In this document: positions 25,101 through 33,731 of the stretch, piece after piece
How the letters are laid out: each line of letters starts with the position of its first letter
Position numbering within the stretch: the first letter of the stretch is position 1
NCBI GenBank assembly: GCA_964483325.1
Contig: CAZAAW010000020.1
Coordinates: 1-48,281, forward strand
From: CAZAAW01 sp964483325
GTDB taxonomy: Bacteria; Pseudomonadota; Alphaproteobacteria; Rhizobiales; Kaistiaceae
Length of the DNA: 48,281 bases
Direction: 5' to 3'
Translations under genes and position numbers: made by a program
The notes under the pieces: generated by a model
Told to the model about the DNA's origin: nothing
Databases searched by the model: none
The model's input: only the letters and a program-made list of their open reading frames with translations

Positions 25101-25119
25101 GCCCTTGCCTGCCAAGGGC
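25101..25119 (-). terminator. hairpin downstream of gloA
   Basis: GCCCTTG (25101-25107), loop CCTGC and CAAGGGC (25113-25119) form a perfect 7-bp stem between the end of gloA and tRNA-Glu on the minus strand. No long T tract follows. Confidence 0.45.
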
Positions 25120-25139
25120 GATCGCAGCGGTTTGGAAGG

Positions 25140-25556
25140 CTACCAGCTGCCCGTGTTGGGCATGGACAGCCAGGGCTCGGCCGGCGGCAGCGAAGCGCCG
25201 GCCTGCAGCAGCTCGATCGAGATATTGTCCGGCGAGCGGACGAAGGCCATGCGGCCGTCGCGCGGCGGGCGGTTGATGGTGATGCCGGCGTCCATCAGGC
25301 GCTGGCACAGGGCGTAGATGTCCTCCACCTCATAGGCGAGGTGGCCGAAATTGCGCCCGCCGGCATAGACCTCCGGGTCCCAGTTGTAGGTCAGCTCGAC
25401 CTGGGCCTTCTCATCGCCCGGCGCCGCCATGAAGATCAGCGTATAGCGCCCCTTCTCGTTCTCCGAGCGGCGGACTTCCTCCAGGCCGAGTGTCCGGTAG
25501 AAGGCGAGGGACTGGTCGATGTCGGTGATGCGGACCATGGTGTGCAGATATTTCAT
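25140..25556 (-). CDS. gloA: lactoylglutathione lyase (glyoxalase I)
   Basis: A 138-aa glyoxalase I that converts the hemithioacetal of methylglyoxal and glutathione to S-lactoylglutathione. The two beta-alpha-beta-beta-beta modules show the metal ligands His5 (KYLHTMVRI), Glu in QVELTYNWD, His in FGHLAYEVEDIY and Glu in NISIELLQAG. MKYLHTMVRITDIDQSLAFY is the classical N-terminus, so the start at 25556 is firm despite a long open frame upstream. Confidence 0.95.
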   Translation of the reverse strand: MKYLHTMVRITDIDQSLAFYRTLGLEEVRRSENEKGRYTLIFMAAPGDEKAQVELTYNWDPEVYAGGRNFGHLAYEVEDIYALCQRLMDAGITINRPPRDGRMAFVRSPDNISIELLQAGASLPPAEPWLSMPNTGSW

Positions 25557-25675
25557 CGGCGGGCTCCTCATGCAGGCCGGCCAGCATAGCAGCGCCATCC
25601 GCGGCGAAGGATCCCCTGTCGTCACGCCGCCATCGCGGCGGTATGCTGGCATGGGGCATCTTCGGGGAGCTGGAT

Positions 25676-27193
25676 ATGGCAAAGCTGGCCGCTCTGATTC
25701 TTGCCGCCGTCCTCGCGGTGGGCCTCGTGACCGACGCATCGGCGGCATCGCGCCCGCGCACGGCAACGCAGTTCTACGAACGGGGCAATGACAGGTTCAG
25801 CCGCAATCTCGATGCGGCGATCGCCGACTACACGTCGGCGGTCAAGCTTGATCCGACTCTGGCGAACGCCTGGTACAATCGCGGCAACGCCTATGCCGCG
25901 CAGGGCCGCCATGCGGAGGCGATCGCCGACTACAGCAAGGTCGTGGCGCTCAATCCCGGTTATATCGACGCCTATTTCAACCGCGGCAATTCCTATTCGG
26001 CCGAGGGCGATCTCGATCACGCCATTGCCGACTATACCGAGGTGATCAGGCAGGCGACGACCTATGCCTTCGCCTATTTCAACCGCGGCAACGCCTATTT
26101 CAGCCGCGGCGACCTGCGCGAAGCGATCGCCGACTATGATGCGATCATCCGGCTCAAGCCCGATTATGCCGATGCCTATTTCAACCGCGGCAATGCCTGG
26201 TCGAACCTTCACGACTATGACCGCGCCATTGCCGATTACGACGAGGTTCTGCGCCTGCAGCCGGACTATGCCGCCGCCTACCAGAATCGCGGCAATGCCT
26301 GGCGCAGCCGGGGCGACCTGACGCGTGCCGTCGCCGATCTGCGGACAGCAACCGAACGCGACCCCTCTTCGGAAGCGCGCGTGGCGCTGCGGGAGGCGGA
26401 GGCGGCGCGGGACAGCAGCGGCGCAGCCGCTGTGGCGGCGCTGGAGCCGCCGGCCAGCCAGGCGCCGGTCGCGGCGCCCGGCGGTGAACGCCGCGTCGCG
26501 CTGGTGATCGGCAACGCGGCTTACAGTTCCGCCGGCCGGCTCCCCAATCCGGCCGCCGACGCGGCGCTGATCGGCAAGGCGCTGGAGGCGGCGGGCTTCA
26601 CCGATGTGACGGTGGCCGACGATCTCGGCCGCGACGCTTTCCTGGCGGCGCTCAGGGCTTTCGCGCAGAAGGCCGACGCGGCCGACTGGGCGGTCGTCTA
26701 TTTCGCTGGCCACGGCATCGAGGTCGGCGGCGTCAACTATCTCGTCCCGACCGACGCGACGCTCCTTTCCGACCGCAACGTGCCGGACGAGGCGGTGACG
26801 CTCGACCGCGTTCTGTCGGCGGTCGAGGGCGCCCGCAAGCTGCGGCTGGTCATCCTCGATGCCTGCCGCAACAACCCCTTCGCGGCGACGATGCAGCGGA
26901 CGAGCGCCAGCCGTTCGGTCGGGCGTGGGCTGGCGCTGGCGGAGCCGAGCCAGGCGACGCTGGTCGCCTATGCCGCCAAGGCCGGCAGCATCGCCGCCGA
27001 CGGCGACGGCACCAACAGCCCGTTCGCGGTGTCGCTGGCACGCCGCCTGGCCGAGCCGGGCGTCGAGATCAATAAGGTGTTCCGCCTCGTGCGCAGCGAC
27101 GTGCTCGCCGCGACGGACAACGGCCAGGAGCCGTTCGTCTACGGCTCGCTGCCGCCGGAGGATTTCTATTTCGTGGCGGAGCAGCAGCGATGA
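25676..27193 (+). CDS. exported TPR-caspase (C14) protein
   Basis: A 505-aa protein with a signal peptide (MAKLAALILAAVLAVGLVTDASA), about six TPR units (residues ~30-230; note the repeated YFNRGNAYFSRGDLREAIADYD pattern), an Ala-rich linker and a caspase-like domain (~265-500). The catalytic dyad is His346 (YFAGHGIEVGG) and Cys397 (VILDACRNNPF). Such orthocaspases/metacaspase-like proteins are common in Alphaproteobacteria; targets are mostly unknown and cleavage after Arg or Lys is typical of metacaspases. The signal peptide puts it in the periplasm. The ATG at 25676 fits the signal peptide; the open frame starts 11 codons earlier. The next gene follows after 13 bases. Confidence 0.9.
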   Translation: MAKLAALILAAVLAVGLVTDASAASRPRTATQFYERGNDRFSRNLDAAIADYTSAVKLDPTLANAWYNRGNAYAAQGRHAEAIADYSKVVALNPGYIDAYFNRGNSYSAEGDLDHAIADYTEVIRQATTYAFAYFNRGNAYFSRGDLREAIADYDAIIRLKPDYADAYFNRGNAWSNLHDYDRAIADYDEVLRLQPDYAAAYQNRGNAWRSRGDLTRAVADLRTATERDPSSEARVALREAEAARDSSGAAAVAALEPPASQAPVAAPGGERRVALVIGNAAYSSAGRLPNPAADAALIGKALEAAGFTDVTVADDLGRDAFLAALRAFAQKADAADWAVVYFAGHGIEVGGVNYLVPTDATLLSDRNVPDEAVTLDRVLSAVEGARKLRLVILDACRNNPFAATMQRTSASRSVGRGLALAEPSQATLVAYAAKAGSIAADGDGTNSPFAVSLARRLAEPGVEINKVFRLVRSDVLAATDNGQEPFVYGSLPPEDFYFVAEQQR

Positions 27194-27206
27194 AGGAGAG
27201 CCGGCC

Positions 27207-27560
27207 TTGGCCGAACGCGTGACGATCTACGGCATCAAGAATTGCGACACGATGAAGAAGGCCCGGGCCTGGCTCGATGAACACGGGATCGCCTACGCGT
27301 TTCATGATTACAAGACGGCCGGCATCGAGCGCCGGCGGCTGGAGGACTGGGCCGGCCAGGTCGGCTGGGAGGTGCTGCTCAATCGCGCCGGCACGACCTT
27401 CCGCAAGCTGCCCGACGCCGACAGGGCCGGCATCGACAAGGCGAAGGCCCTAGCGCTGATGCTGGCACAGCCGTCGATGATCAAGCGCCCGGTTCTGGAT
27501 GTGGCCGGCACGGTCACCGTCGGCTTCTCGCCCGCCACCTATGCCGCGCTCTTTGCCTGA
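27207..27560 (+). CDS. ArsC/Spx-family protein (YffB-like)
   Basis: A 117-aa thioredoxin-fold protein: VTIYGIKNCDTMKKARAWLDEHGIAYAFHDYKTAGIE, then LNRAGTTFRKLPDADR and PSMIKRPVLD. The single N-terminal cysteine in NCDTM, and the conserved PVLD region, fit the YffB/Spx branch rather than a true arsenate reductase. The start is a TTG at 27207, supported by AAGGAGA eight bases before it; a GTG at 27219 is the alternative. It sits behind the caspase gene, probably in one transcript, and ends at a hairpin. Confidence 0.87.
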   Translation: MAERVTIYGIKNCDTMKKARAWLDEHGIAYAFHDYKTAGIERRRLEDWAGQVGWEVLLNRAGTTFRKLPDADRAGIDKAKALALMLAQPSMIKRPVLDVAGTVTVGFSPATYAALFA

Positions 27561-27566
27561 AGCTTC

Positions 27567-27591
27567 CGCCTGGCTGGAACGCTGCCAGGCG
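27567..27591 (+). terminator. hairpin after the ArsC-like gene
   Basis: CGCCTGGC (27567-27574), a 9-nt loop and GCCAGGCG (27584-27591) form a perfect 8-bp stem beginning six bases after the stop codon. The following ATCGTATAG is only moderately T-rich. Confidence 0.55.
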
Positions 27592-27657
27592 ATCGTATAG
27601 CTTGCTTACTATCGTGTCAGGCGCCCGCTGGATCGGCGGGCCGCAAGAGGTTGCTGC

Positions 27658-28395
27658 ATGCCGAAGAAGACCATCACCATCCAGACCAACGACGGCGTCG
27701 CGCCGGCCGCCATTTTCCGGCCGGATGGCGATGTCGGGCCGCTGCCCGGCGTCATTTTCTACATGGATGCCATCGGCATCCGCCCGGCGATGGACGAAAT
27801 GGCGAACCGGCTCGCCAGCAATGGCTTTGTCGTCCTGCTGCCCGATCTTTTCTATCGCCATGGCCCTTACGGACCGTTCGACGGTGGGGCGCTGGCGAAC
27901 GACGAGGCGGTCCGGTCGCAGGTGTTCACCCTGATGCGCGAGACCAGCCACGAGATGACCCGCCGCGACACGGCCGCCTTCATCGACGCCCTCGATGCGG
28001 AGGGCATATCGGGCGCAGTCGGCACCGTCGGCTATTGCATGGGTGGAGCCCGGGCCCTTGCCGCGGCCGGCAGCTATCCGGAGCGGGTGAACGCCATTGC
28101 CAGCTTTCACGGCGGCAATCTGGCAAGCGACGCGGAGGACAGCCCGCATCTCCTGGTGCCGCAGCTCAAGGCGCGCGTCTATGTCGGCGCCGCCGGCGTC
28201 GACAACAGCTTCCCGCCGGAGCAGTCGACCCGCCTTGCCGACGCGCTGCGCCGGGCGGAGGTCGATTTCACGATCGAGAACTATGTCGGGGCGTCGCATG
28301 GCTGGACCGTGCCCGACCAGCCGGTCTTCAATGCTCCGGCTGCCGAGCGCCACTGGAAGCGGCTGACCGCGTTCTTCTCCGAGGCGCTCCAGTAG
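27658..28395 (+). CDS. dienelactone hydrolase family protein
   Basis: A 245-aa cytoplasmic alpha/beta hydrolase. The nucleophile is a cysteine in VGYCMGGARALA, as in dienelactone hydrolase; the other members of the triad are likely the Asp in GAAGVDNSFPPE and the His in GASHGWTVPD. LPGVIFYMDAIGIRPAMDEMANRLASNGF holds the oxyanion region. The family hydrolyses lactones such as 4-carboxymethylenebutenolide, but no aromatic degradation genes are nearby, so the substrate is open. ATG at 27658 has only a modest ribosome site. Confidence 0.9.
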   Translation: MPKKTITIQTNDGVAPAAIFRPDGDVGPLPGVIFYMDAIGIRPAMDEMANRLASNGFVVLLPDLFYRHGPYGPFDGGALANDEAVRSQVFTLMRETSHEMTRRDTAAFIDALDAEGISGAVGTVGYCMGGARALAAAGSYPERVNAIASFHGGNLASDAEDSPHLLVPQLKARVYVGAAGVDNSFPPEQSTRLADALRRAEVDFTIENYVGASHGWTVPDQPVFNAPAAERHWKRLTAFFSEALQ

Positions 28396-28447
28396 TCGCC
28401 GGCAAGGCGCCGCGATCCCGGGAGGCGAGCGAGGAGGGACGTCCAGC

Positions 28448-29092
28448 ATGGTCGACAGCGGACAGCAGATGCCGCATTCCACCGAGACCGATCCGGCCAT
28501 CGAGCGGATGGTGCTTTTCACCGATGCGGTGCTCGCCATCACCATCACCCTGATGGCGCTGGAAATCCGCCTGCCGGAGGCGGCCGGCGAACTGGACGAT
28601 GCCGGGCTGGCGCGTGCCCTGGGGCAGATCTGGCCGCACTATCTCGGCTACGCGCTGAGCTTCGTCGTCGTCGGCACCTACTGGATGAACCACCTGCGCA
28701 AGTTCCGCTGGGTGCGCCGCGTTACCGGCACGCTGCTGTGGCTCAATCTGGCCTTCCTGCTGGTCATCGGTCTGGTGCCCTTTGCCACCAGCGTCATTGC
28801 CGAGAACGGCGGCGCGGTGGCGACGATCCTCTATGCCGCCGTCATGGCGGTGTCGTCGCTGCTCCTGGCGGGGCTATGGGCCTATACAGTGCGGGCGGGG
28901 CTGATCGACGAGACGACGCCGCCGCGGCAGGCGCAGGCGAGCTTCCAGCAGGCGCTGCTGTTCGCCGCCGTCTTCGGCGTCTCGATCCTCATTGCCCCGT
29001 TCGATGCCGATGCCGCCAAGTATTTCTGGCTGCTGCTGATTCCGGCAACGCTCGGCCGGCGCTGGCTGGAGCGGCGCTCCGGCGGCGCCTAG
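28448..29092 (+). CDS. TMEM175-family potassium channel-like protein
   Basis: A 214-aa membrane protein with six hydrophobic segments. The first helix carries the family signature RMVLFTDAVLAITITLMALEI; the conserved RxxxFSD is RMVLFTD here, a conservative Ser to Thr change. Bacterial TMEM175 forms K+ channels as tetramers of single six-helix units; the selectivity residues of the first helix (isoleucines in AITITL) are kept. GGAGG ahead of the gene and the ATG at 28448 agree. Its stop overlaps that of the transpeptidase on the other strand (CTAG). Confidence 0.87.
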   Translation: MVDSGQQMPHSTETDPAIERMVLFTDAVLAITITLMALEIRLPEAAGELDDAGLARALGQIWPHYLGYALSFVVVGTYWMNHLRKFRWVRRVTGTLLWLNLAFLLVIGLVPFATSVIAENGGAVATILYAAVMAVSSLLLAGLWAYTVRAGLIDETTPPRQAQASFQQALLFAAVFGVSILIAPFDADAAKYFWLLLIPATLGRRWLERRSGGA

Positions 29093-29607
29093 CGCACGAC
29101 GGAGACCAGGGTCGCCTTCTTCCCGTAGGCTTCCACCAGCCGGTAGAAGGTGCGGGCGTTGTCCGGATGCAGGCGCACGCAGCCATGCGAGGCGACCTGG
29201 CCGAGGCGGCGGATGTCGGTCGTGCCGTGGATGGCGTAGCCGCGATAGAAGAAGACCGACCACGGCATCGGCGCATTGTTGTATTTGCGCGACCGCCACT
29301 TCGCCGCCATCCACTCGGCGTTCCACTGTCCGGTGGGCGTGCCGTAGCCGCGGCGGCCGGTGGAGACGTCCCACGTATAGGTGAGGACGTTCTCCACGTA
29401 GACGTACATCTTCTGCTCGGAGAGATCGACGCGGGCGATGAGCTGCGTCGCCGGCGGCGCGGCGGGGACGCCGGCCGCTGCCAGCGTCTCGGCGAGCGGC
29501 GTTTCGGCGACCGCCTCCGCGACGCGCAGCGGCGTTCTTTCCGCCGAATGGGCCAATGATGCCGCCAGCCCGGCGACAACAAGAATCGTCAGCCTGCTTC
29601 CTCTCAT
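29089..29607 (-). CDS. L,D-transpeptidase (YkuD domain)
   Basis: A 172-aa protein with a signal peptide (MRGSRLTILVVAGLAASLAHSA) and a C-terminal YkuD domain. The catalytic motif HGTTDIRRLGQVASHGC-V-R has both the His and the Cys of the SHGCVRL box. It would form 3-3 cross-links in peptidoglycan or attach proteins to it in the periplasm. ARVDLSEQKMYVYVENVLTYTWDVSTGRRGYGTPTG is the usual front of the domain. No peptidoglycan-binding LysM domain is present. Confidence 0.92.
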   Translation of the reverse strand: MRGSRLTILVVAGLAASLAHSAERTPLRVAEAVAETPLAETLAAAGVPAAPPATQLIARVDLSEQKMYVYVENVLTYTWDVSTGRRGYGTPTGQWNAEWMAAKWRSRKYNNAPMPWSVFFYRGYAIHGTTDIRRLGQVASHGCVRLHPDNARTFYRLVEAYGKKATLVSVVR

Positions 29608-29696
29608 ATAGTGTTCACCCAGCGCCTACCGGTCCTTGCCCAAAGCCGGCTCTTTCAACCCCAAGCGTCGGCACGGTAGATGAAGATTCGGTGTGC

Positions 29697-29722
29697 GCGA
29701 AATCGCGTTGTCGCGATTTCGC
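29697..29722. promoter_or_regulatory. 11-bp perfect hairpin upstream of panB
   Basis: GCGAAATCGCG (29697-29707), loop TTGT and CGCGATTTCGC (29712-29722) form a perfect stem in the gap between the divergent transpeptidase and panB genes. It ends 78 bases before the panB start. It may be an operator for a dimeric repressor or a leader hairpin; no T tract follows. Confidence 0.45.
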
Positions 29723-29800
29723 CGCAATTGAGGAAAGGCGCTTTCGGGCCTCATCGGCCCGCCGGCCGACAGGTGCCGGGATGTCCGCGAGGAGGCCGCA

Positions 29801-30640
29801 ATGTCCATTGAACCCCAGATCCGGCGCATCACGGCGATCGACATCGGCAGCCGCAAGGGCGGCCAGCCGGTCGTCGCCCTGACGGCCTATCACGCCCACA
29901 CGGCGGCGCTGCTCGATCCGGTGGTCGACTTCATGCTTGTCGGCGATTCCCTCGGCATGGTGATGCACGGCCTGGAGACGACAGTTCCGGTGACGCTCGA
30001 CATGATGATCCTGCAGGGGCAGGCGGTCATGCGCGGCTCGCAGCGGGCGCTGGTGGTCGTCGACCTGCCCTTCGGCTCCTATGAGGAAAGCCCGCAGCAG
30101 GCGTTCCGCGCCGCGGCGCGGGTCATGAAGGAGACCGGCTGCGGCGCTGTGAAGATGGAGGGCGGCCGCCGGATGGCGGAGACGATCCGCTTCCTCGTCG
30201 AGCGCGGCGTGCCGGTGATGGGCCATGTCGGCCTGACGCCGCAGGCGATCAACACAATGGGCGGCTTCAAGGTCCAGGGGCGTGACGAGCGCAGCACCGA
30301 GGCGGTTGCCGCCGATGCCGCCGCTGTCGCCGAAGCCGGCGCTTTCGCCATCGTCCTGGAGGGGATCGTCGAGCCGCTGGCGCGGCGCATCACCGCCGAT
30401 GTGCCGGTGCCGACCATCGGCATCGGCGCCTCCAATGCCTGCGACGGCCAGATCCTCGTCCTGGAGGACATGCTCGGCCTCAGCCCGCGCGTGCCGAAAT
30501 TCGTCAAGCGCTACGGCGAGCTCGCCGGCCATATCACGACCGCGGTCGAGGCCTATGCCGAGGACGTGCGCAACCGCAAGTTTCCGGCGGATGAGCATGT
30601 CTATCAGCTCAAGGCGCTGTCCCAGCGCCGCACCGGCTGA
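29801..30640 (+). CDS. panB: 3-methyl-2-oxobutanoate hydroxymethyltransferase
   Basis: PanB (279 aa) adds the methylene group of 5,10-methylene-THF to alpha-ketoisovalerate, giving ketopantoate for coenzyme A synthesis. The Mg2+-binding MLVGDSLGMVMHG, VVVDLPFGSY, AVKMEGG, VMGHVGLTPQ and TIGIGASNACDGQILV blocks are all present. GAGGAGG stands just ahead of the ATG at 29801. No panC lies beside it, so the pathway is split here. Confidence 0.96.
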   Translation: MSIEPQIRRITAIDIGSRKGGQPVVALTAYHAHTAALLDPVVDFMLVGDSLGMVMHGLETTVPVTLDMMILQGQAVMRGSQRALVVVDLPFGSYEESPQQAFRAAARVMKETGCGAVKMEGGRRMAETIRFLVERGVPVMGHVGLTPQAINTMGGFKVQGRDERSTEAVAADAAAVAEAGAFAIVLEGIVEPLARRITADVPVPTIGIGASNACDGQILVLEDMLGLSPRVPKFVKRYGELAGHITTAVEAYAEDVRNRKFPADEHVYQLKALSQRRTG

Positions 30641-30734
30641 TGTTTGCAAGGCCGGCGCCGCAACGGTATGGTGCCGCCGCCCTGCGCCGGGGCATTTCGC
30701 TGTACAATAATCAAGGCGTCGAGAACAGAAGACA

Positions 30735-31418
30735 ATGTCGGATATCTTCCGCGAAGTTGACGAGGATCTTCGCCGGGAACAGGCCAAGAAGATCTGGCGC
30801 CAGTACGGCGGCTATATCGTCGGTGCCGCGGTGCTGATCGTCCTCGCGACGGGAGGATATCGCTTATGGGAATACTGGCAGGTGCGGCAGGCCGAGTCGA
30901 CCGGCGACCGCTTCCTGCAGGCCATGCAGCTTGCCGATGACGGCAAGGCGGCTGAGGCCGAGGCGGCTTTCACGGCGATCGCCACCGACGGCAAGGGCGC
31001 CTATCCGGTGCTGGCCCGCCTGCGGGCAGCGAGCGGCAAGGCGGCGACGGACCCGACCGGCGCGGCCAGTGATTTCGACGCCATCGCTGCCGACACCTCG
31101 GTCGAGCCGGCGCTGCGGTCGGTGGCGCAGCTGCGGGCGGCGATGCTCCTCGTCGACACGACCGACTTCGCCAGCATGAAGACGCGCCTCGAGCCGCTGG
31201 CGGCGACCGGCCAGCCGTTCCGCAACAGCGCCCGGGAGATTCTCGGACTGTCGGCGTTCCGGGCCGGCGACTATGAACAGGCCAAGACCTATCTCACCGA
31301 AATCGCCAGCGATCCGCAGGCGCCGAGCGGCATGGTACAGCGCGTGTCGATCCTGCTCGACCTGGTGCGCGCCCGGCAGGGCGATGTCCCGCAGCCGGAG
31401 AAGCCGCCGGAAGGCTGA
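30735..31418 (+). CDS. YfgM-like membrane-anchored TPR protein
   Basis: A 227-aa protein with a short cytoplasmic N-terminus (MSDIFREVDEDLRREQAKKIWRQYG), one membrane helix (GYIVGAAVLIVLATGGYRLW) and a periplasmic TPR-like region (YPVLARLRAASGKAA, REILGLSAFRAGDYEQAKTYL). This is the YfgM/TPR_21 family, which in E. coli joins the SecYEG-PpiD complex. Its position directly before der is conserved in many proteobacteria, although bamB, often between them, is absent. The C-terminus is proline-rich. Confidence 0.87.
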   Translation: MSDIFREVDEDLRREQAKKIWRQYGGYIVGAAVLIVLATGGYRLWEYWQVRQAESTGDRFLQAMQLADDGKAAEAEAAFTAIATDGKGAYPVLARLRAASGKAATDPTGAASDFDAIAADTSVEPALRSVAQLRAAMLLVDTTDFASMKTRLEPLAATGQPFRNSAREILGLSAFRAGDYEQAKTYLTEIASDPQAPSGMVQRVSILLDLVRARQGDVPQPEKPPEG

Positions 31419-31439
31419 GCCGGACGGCGACGCGCGCCC

Positions 31440-32825
31440 GTGAACTCCAGGGATGTCTCCGGGCGGCCTTTCACGGTTGCCATTGTCGGCCGTCCGAATG
31501 TCGGCAAGTCGACGCTGTTCAACCGGCTGGTCGGCCGCAAGCTGGCGCTCGTCGATGACACGCCCGGCGTGACGCGCGACCGCCGCCTCGGTGACGCGCG
31601 GCTGGGCGACCTGCGCTTCACCGTCATCGACACGGCCGGGCTCGAGGATGCCGACGCCGAGAGCCTCGCCGGGCGCATGCGGCAGCAGACCGAGGCGGCC
31701 ATTCGCGATGCCGACGTGTCGCTTTTCGTGATCGACGCCCGCGCCGGCATTACACCGGTCGACGAGCATTTCGCCAGCCTGCTGCGGCGGGAAGGCAAGC
31801 CGGTTGTGCTGGTCGCCAACAAGGCGGAAGGCCGGACGGGCATGGCCGGCGCCTATGAGGCCTTCTCCCTCGGGCTGGGCGATCCGGTGCCGATCTCGGC
31901 CGAGCACGGCGAGGGGCTTGCCGACCTCTACGGGGCGCTGGCAGCGCATATCGGCGGCGACGAGGAGCCGGACGCCGAGGCCGAGGCGGAGCAGGCGGAA
32001 GACGACCACCTGCGGCCGATGCGGATCGCCGTCGTCGGCCGCCCCAATGCCGGCAAGTCGACCCTCATCAACCGCATGATCGGCGAGGAGCGCATGCTGA
32101 CCGGCCCGGAGGCCGGACTGACGCGCGACTCCATCGCCGTGCCGTGGACGTGGCGCGGCCGCGCGCTGCTTCTCCACGATACCGCGGGCATGCGCCGCCG
32201 GGCGCGGGTCCAGGAGAAGCTGGAGAAGCTGTCGGTCGCCGATGCGCTGCGGGCGATCCGCTTCGCCGAGGTCGTCATCGTGACGATCGACGCGACAAGC
32301 CCGTTCGACCGGCAGGATCTGCAGATCGCCGATCTCGCCGAGCGCGAGGGCAGGGCGGTGGTCATCGCCCTCGACAAATGGGACCTTGTCGACAGCCCCG
32401 ACGAGGCCCTGCGCCGGCTGCGCGAGGAGGCCGAGCGGCTGCTGCCGCAGCTGCGCGGCATGCCGGTCGTACCGGTTTCCGGCCTGACCGGCGCCGGCAT
32501 CGACAGGCTGATGACGGCAGTGCTGAAGATGCACGACACCTGGAACCGGCGGGTCAGCACGGCCGGACTTAATCGCTGGCTGGCCGGGGTCCTGGAAAGC
32601 CATCCGCCGCCGGCGGTGTCGGGCCGCCGCATCAAGCTGCGCTACATGACGCAGGCCAAGGCGCGGCCGCCGACCTTCATCGTCTTCTGTTCCCGGCCCG
32701 AGGCCTTGCCGGATTCCTATCGGCGCTATCTGGTCAATGGCATCCGCGACGCCTTCGACCTGCCGGGCGTGCCGATCCGGCTCACGATGCGCAAGGGCGA
32801 GAACCCGTTCGCCGGCAAGGACTGA
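31440..32825 (+). CDS. der: ribosome-associated GTPase Der (EngA)
   Basis: Der (461 aa) has two consecutive GTPase domains and a KH-like C-terminal domain and acts in 50S subunit maturation. The first G domain has GRPNVGKST and DTAGLED, the second GRPNAGKST, DTAGMRRR and ALDKWDLVD; the last part RRIKLRYMTQAKARPPTFIVFCSRPEALPDSY is the KH domain. In the first domain NKAE replaces the NKxD consensus. A short acidic linker (GGDEEPDAEAEAEQAEDDH) separates the G domains. Start is a GTG at 31440, 21 bases behind the YfgM-like gene, so the two are probably co-transcribed. Confidence 0.95.
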   Translation: MNSRDVSGRPFTVAIVGRPNVGKSTLFNRLVGRKLALVDDTPGVTRDRRLGDARLGDLRFTVIDTAGLEDADAESLAGRMRQQTEAAIRDADVSLFVIDARAGITPVDEHFASLLRREGKPVVLVANKAEGRTGMAGAYEAFSLGLGDPVPISAEHGEGLADLYGALAAHIGGDEEPDAEAEAEQAEDDHLRPMRIAVVGRPNAGKSTLINRMIGEERMLTGPEAGLTRDSIAVPWTWRGRALLLHDTAGMRRRARVQEKLEKLSVADALRAIRFAEVVIVTIDATSPFDRQDLQIADLAEREGRAVVIALDKWDLVDSPDEALRRLREEAERLLPQLRGMPVVPVSGLTGAGIDRLMTAVLKMHDTWNRRVSTAGLNRWLAGVLESHPPPAVSGRRIKLRYMTQAKARPPTFIVFCSRPEALPDSYRRYLVNGIRDAFDLPGVPIRLTMRKGENPFAGKD

Positions 32826-32912
32826 ACTTTCTCTCCCGGTGCCTGTCGAATCCCGACTGCGTCGATCGTCCTTTGAAGGCGGCGCCGAAGCCGCAAAGAA
32901 AAAGGAGAGCCA

Positions 32913-33731
32913 ATGAGCGACGTCAGCATGTCCAACAGCCACGACAGCGTCGTCTCCGCCGACGGCACGGTCATCGCCTTCGAGGCCCGTGGTTCCGGGC
33001 CGCCGGTGGTTCTTGCCGGCGGCGCCTTCAACGACCGCCACTCGCCGATCGCCGGCCTGCCGATGGCCGAGCTCCTGGCGCCGGATTTCACCGCCTACGC
33101 CTATGACCGGCGCGGCCGCGGCAACAGCCGGGGTTCGGCGCCCTATGCCGTGCAGCGCGAGATCGAGGACCTCGAGGCGCTGGTGGCGCGCATCGGCGAG
33201 CCGGTCTTCATCTTCGGCCATTCGTCGGGCGCCGCCCTGATGCTGGAGGCAGCGATTGCGGGCCTGCCGCTGCGCGGCGTCGCGCTCTATGAGCCACCCT
33301 ATGCGATGGACGAGCCGGCGGAGCGCGACAGCGCCGCAATCGATGCCGAACTGCGGCGGCTTATCGCTGCCGGCGACAATGAGGAGGCCGTGGTCCGGTT
33401 CGTCGTCAATACCGGCATGCCGCAGGCCATGGTCGAGCAGATGCGCGACGCGCCCTTCTGGAAGGGCATGGTGGCGATGGCGCCGACGCTGCCGCATGAG
33501 ACAGCGGTGATACGCCATGACGGCAGCGCTTATCCGCCGCTGGAGCGGGTCCGCGGCCTTGCCACGCCGCTCTTGGCGATGGCCGGCGACAACAGCCCGG
33601 ACTGGATGCAGGCCGCCGCCAGGGCGATCGCCGAGGCCGCGCCGCAGGGCCGCTATGAGCTGTTCGCCGGGCAGGACCATCGCGTCCCGCACGAGGTTGT
33701 TGCTCCGGTGCTGAAGGACTTCTTCCGCTAG
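32913..33731 (+). CDS. alpha/beta hydrolase
   Basis: A 272-aa cytoplasmic hydrolase. The nucleophile elbow is FIFGHSSGAALML; YAYDRRGRGNSRG precedes it and GQDHRVPHEVVAPVL near the end holds the catalytic His. AAAAAGGAG stands just before the ATG at 32913. The substrate cannot be predicted; the nearest general class is the small esterase/peroxidase-like hydrolases. Its stop overlaps the stop of the SDR gene on the opposite strand (CTAG). Confidence 0.85.
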   Translation: MSDVSMSNSHDSVVSADGTVIAFEARGSGPPVVLAGGAFNDRHSPIAGLPMAELLAPDFTAYAYDRRGRGNSRGSAPYAVQREIEDLEALVARIGEPVFIFGHSSGAALMLEAAIAGLPLRGVALYEPPYAMDEPAERDSAAIDAELRRLIAAGDNEEAVVRFVVNTGMPQAMVEQMRDAPFWKGMVAMAPTLPHETAVIRHDGSAYPPLERVRGLATPLLAMAGDNSPDWMQAAARAIAEAAPQGRYELFAGQDHRVPHEVVAPVLKDFFR

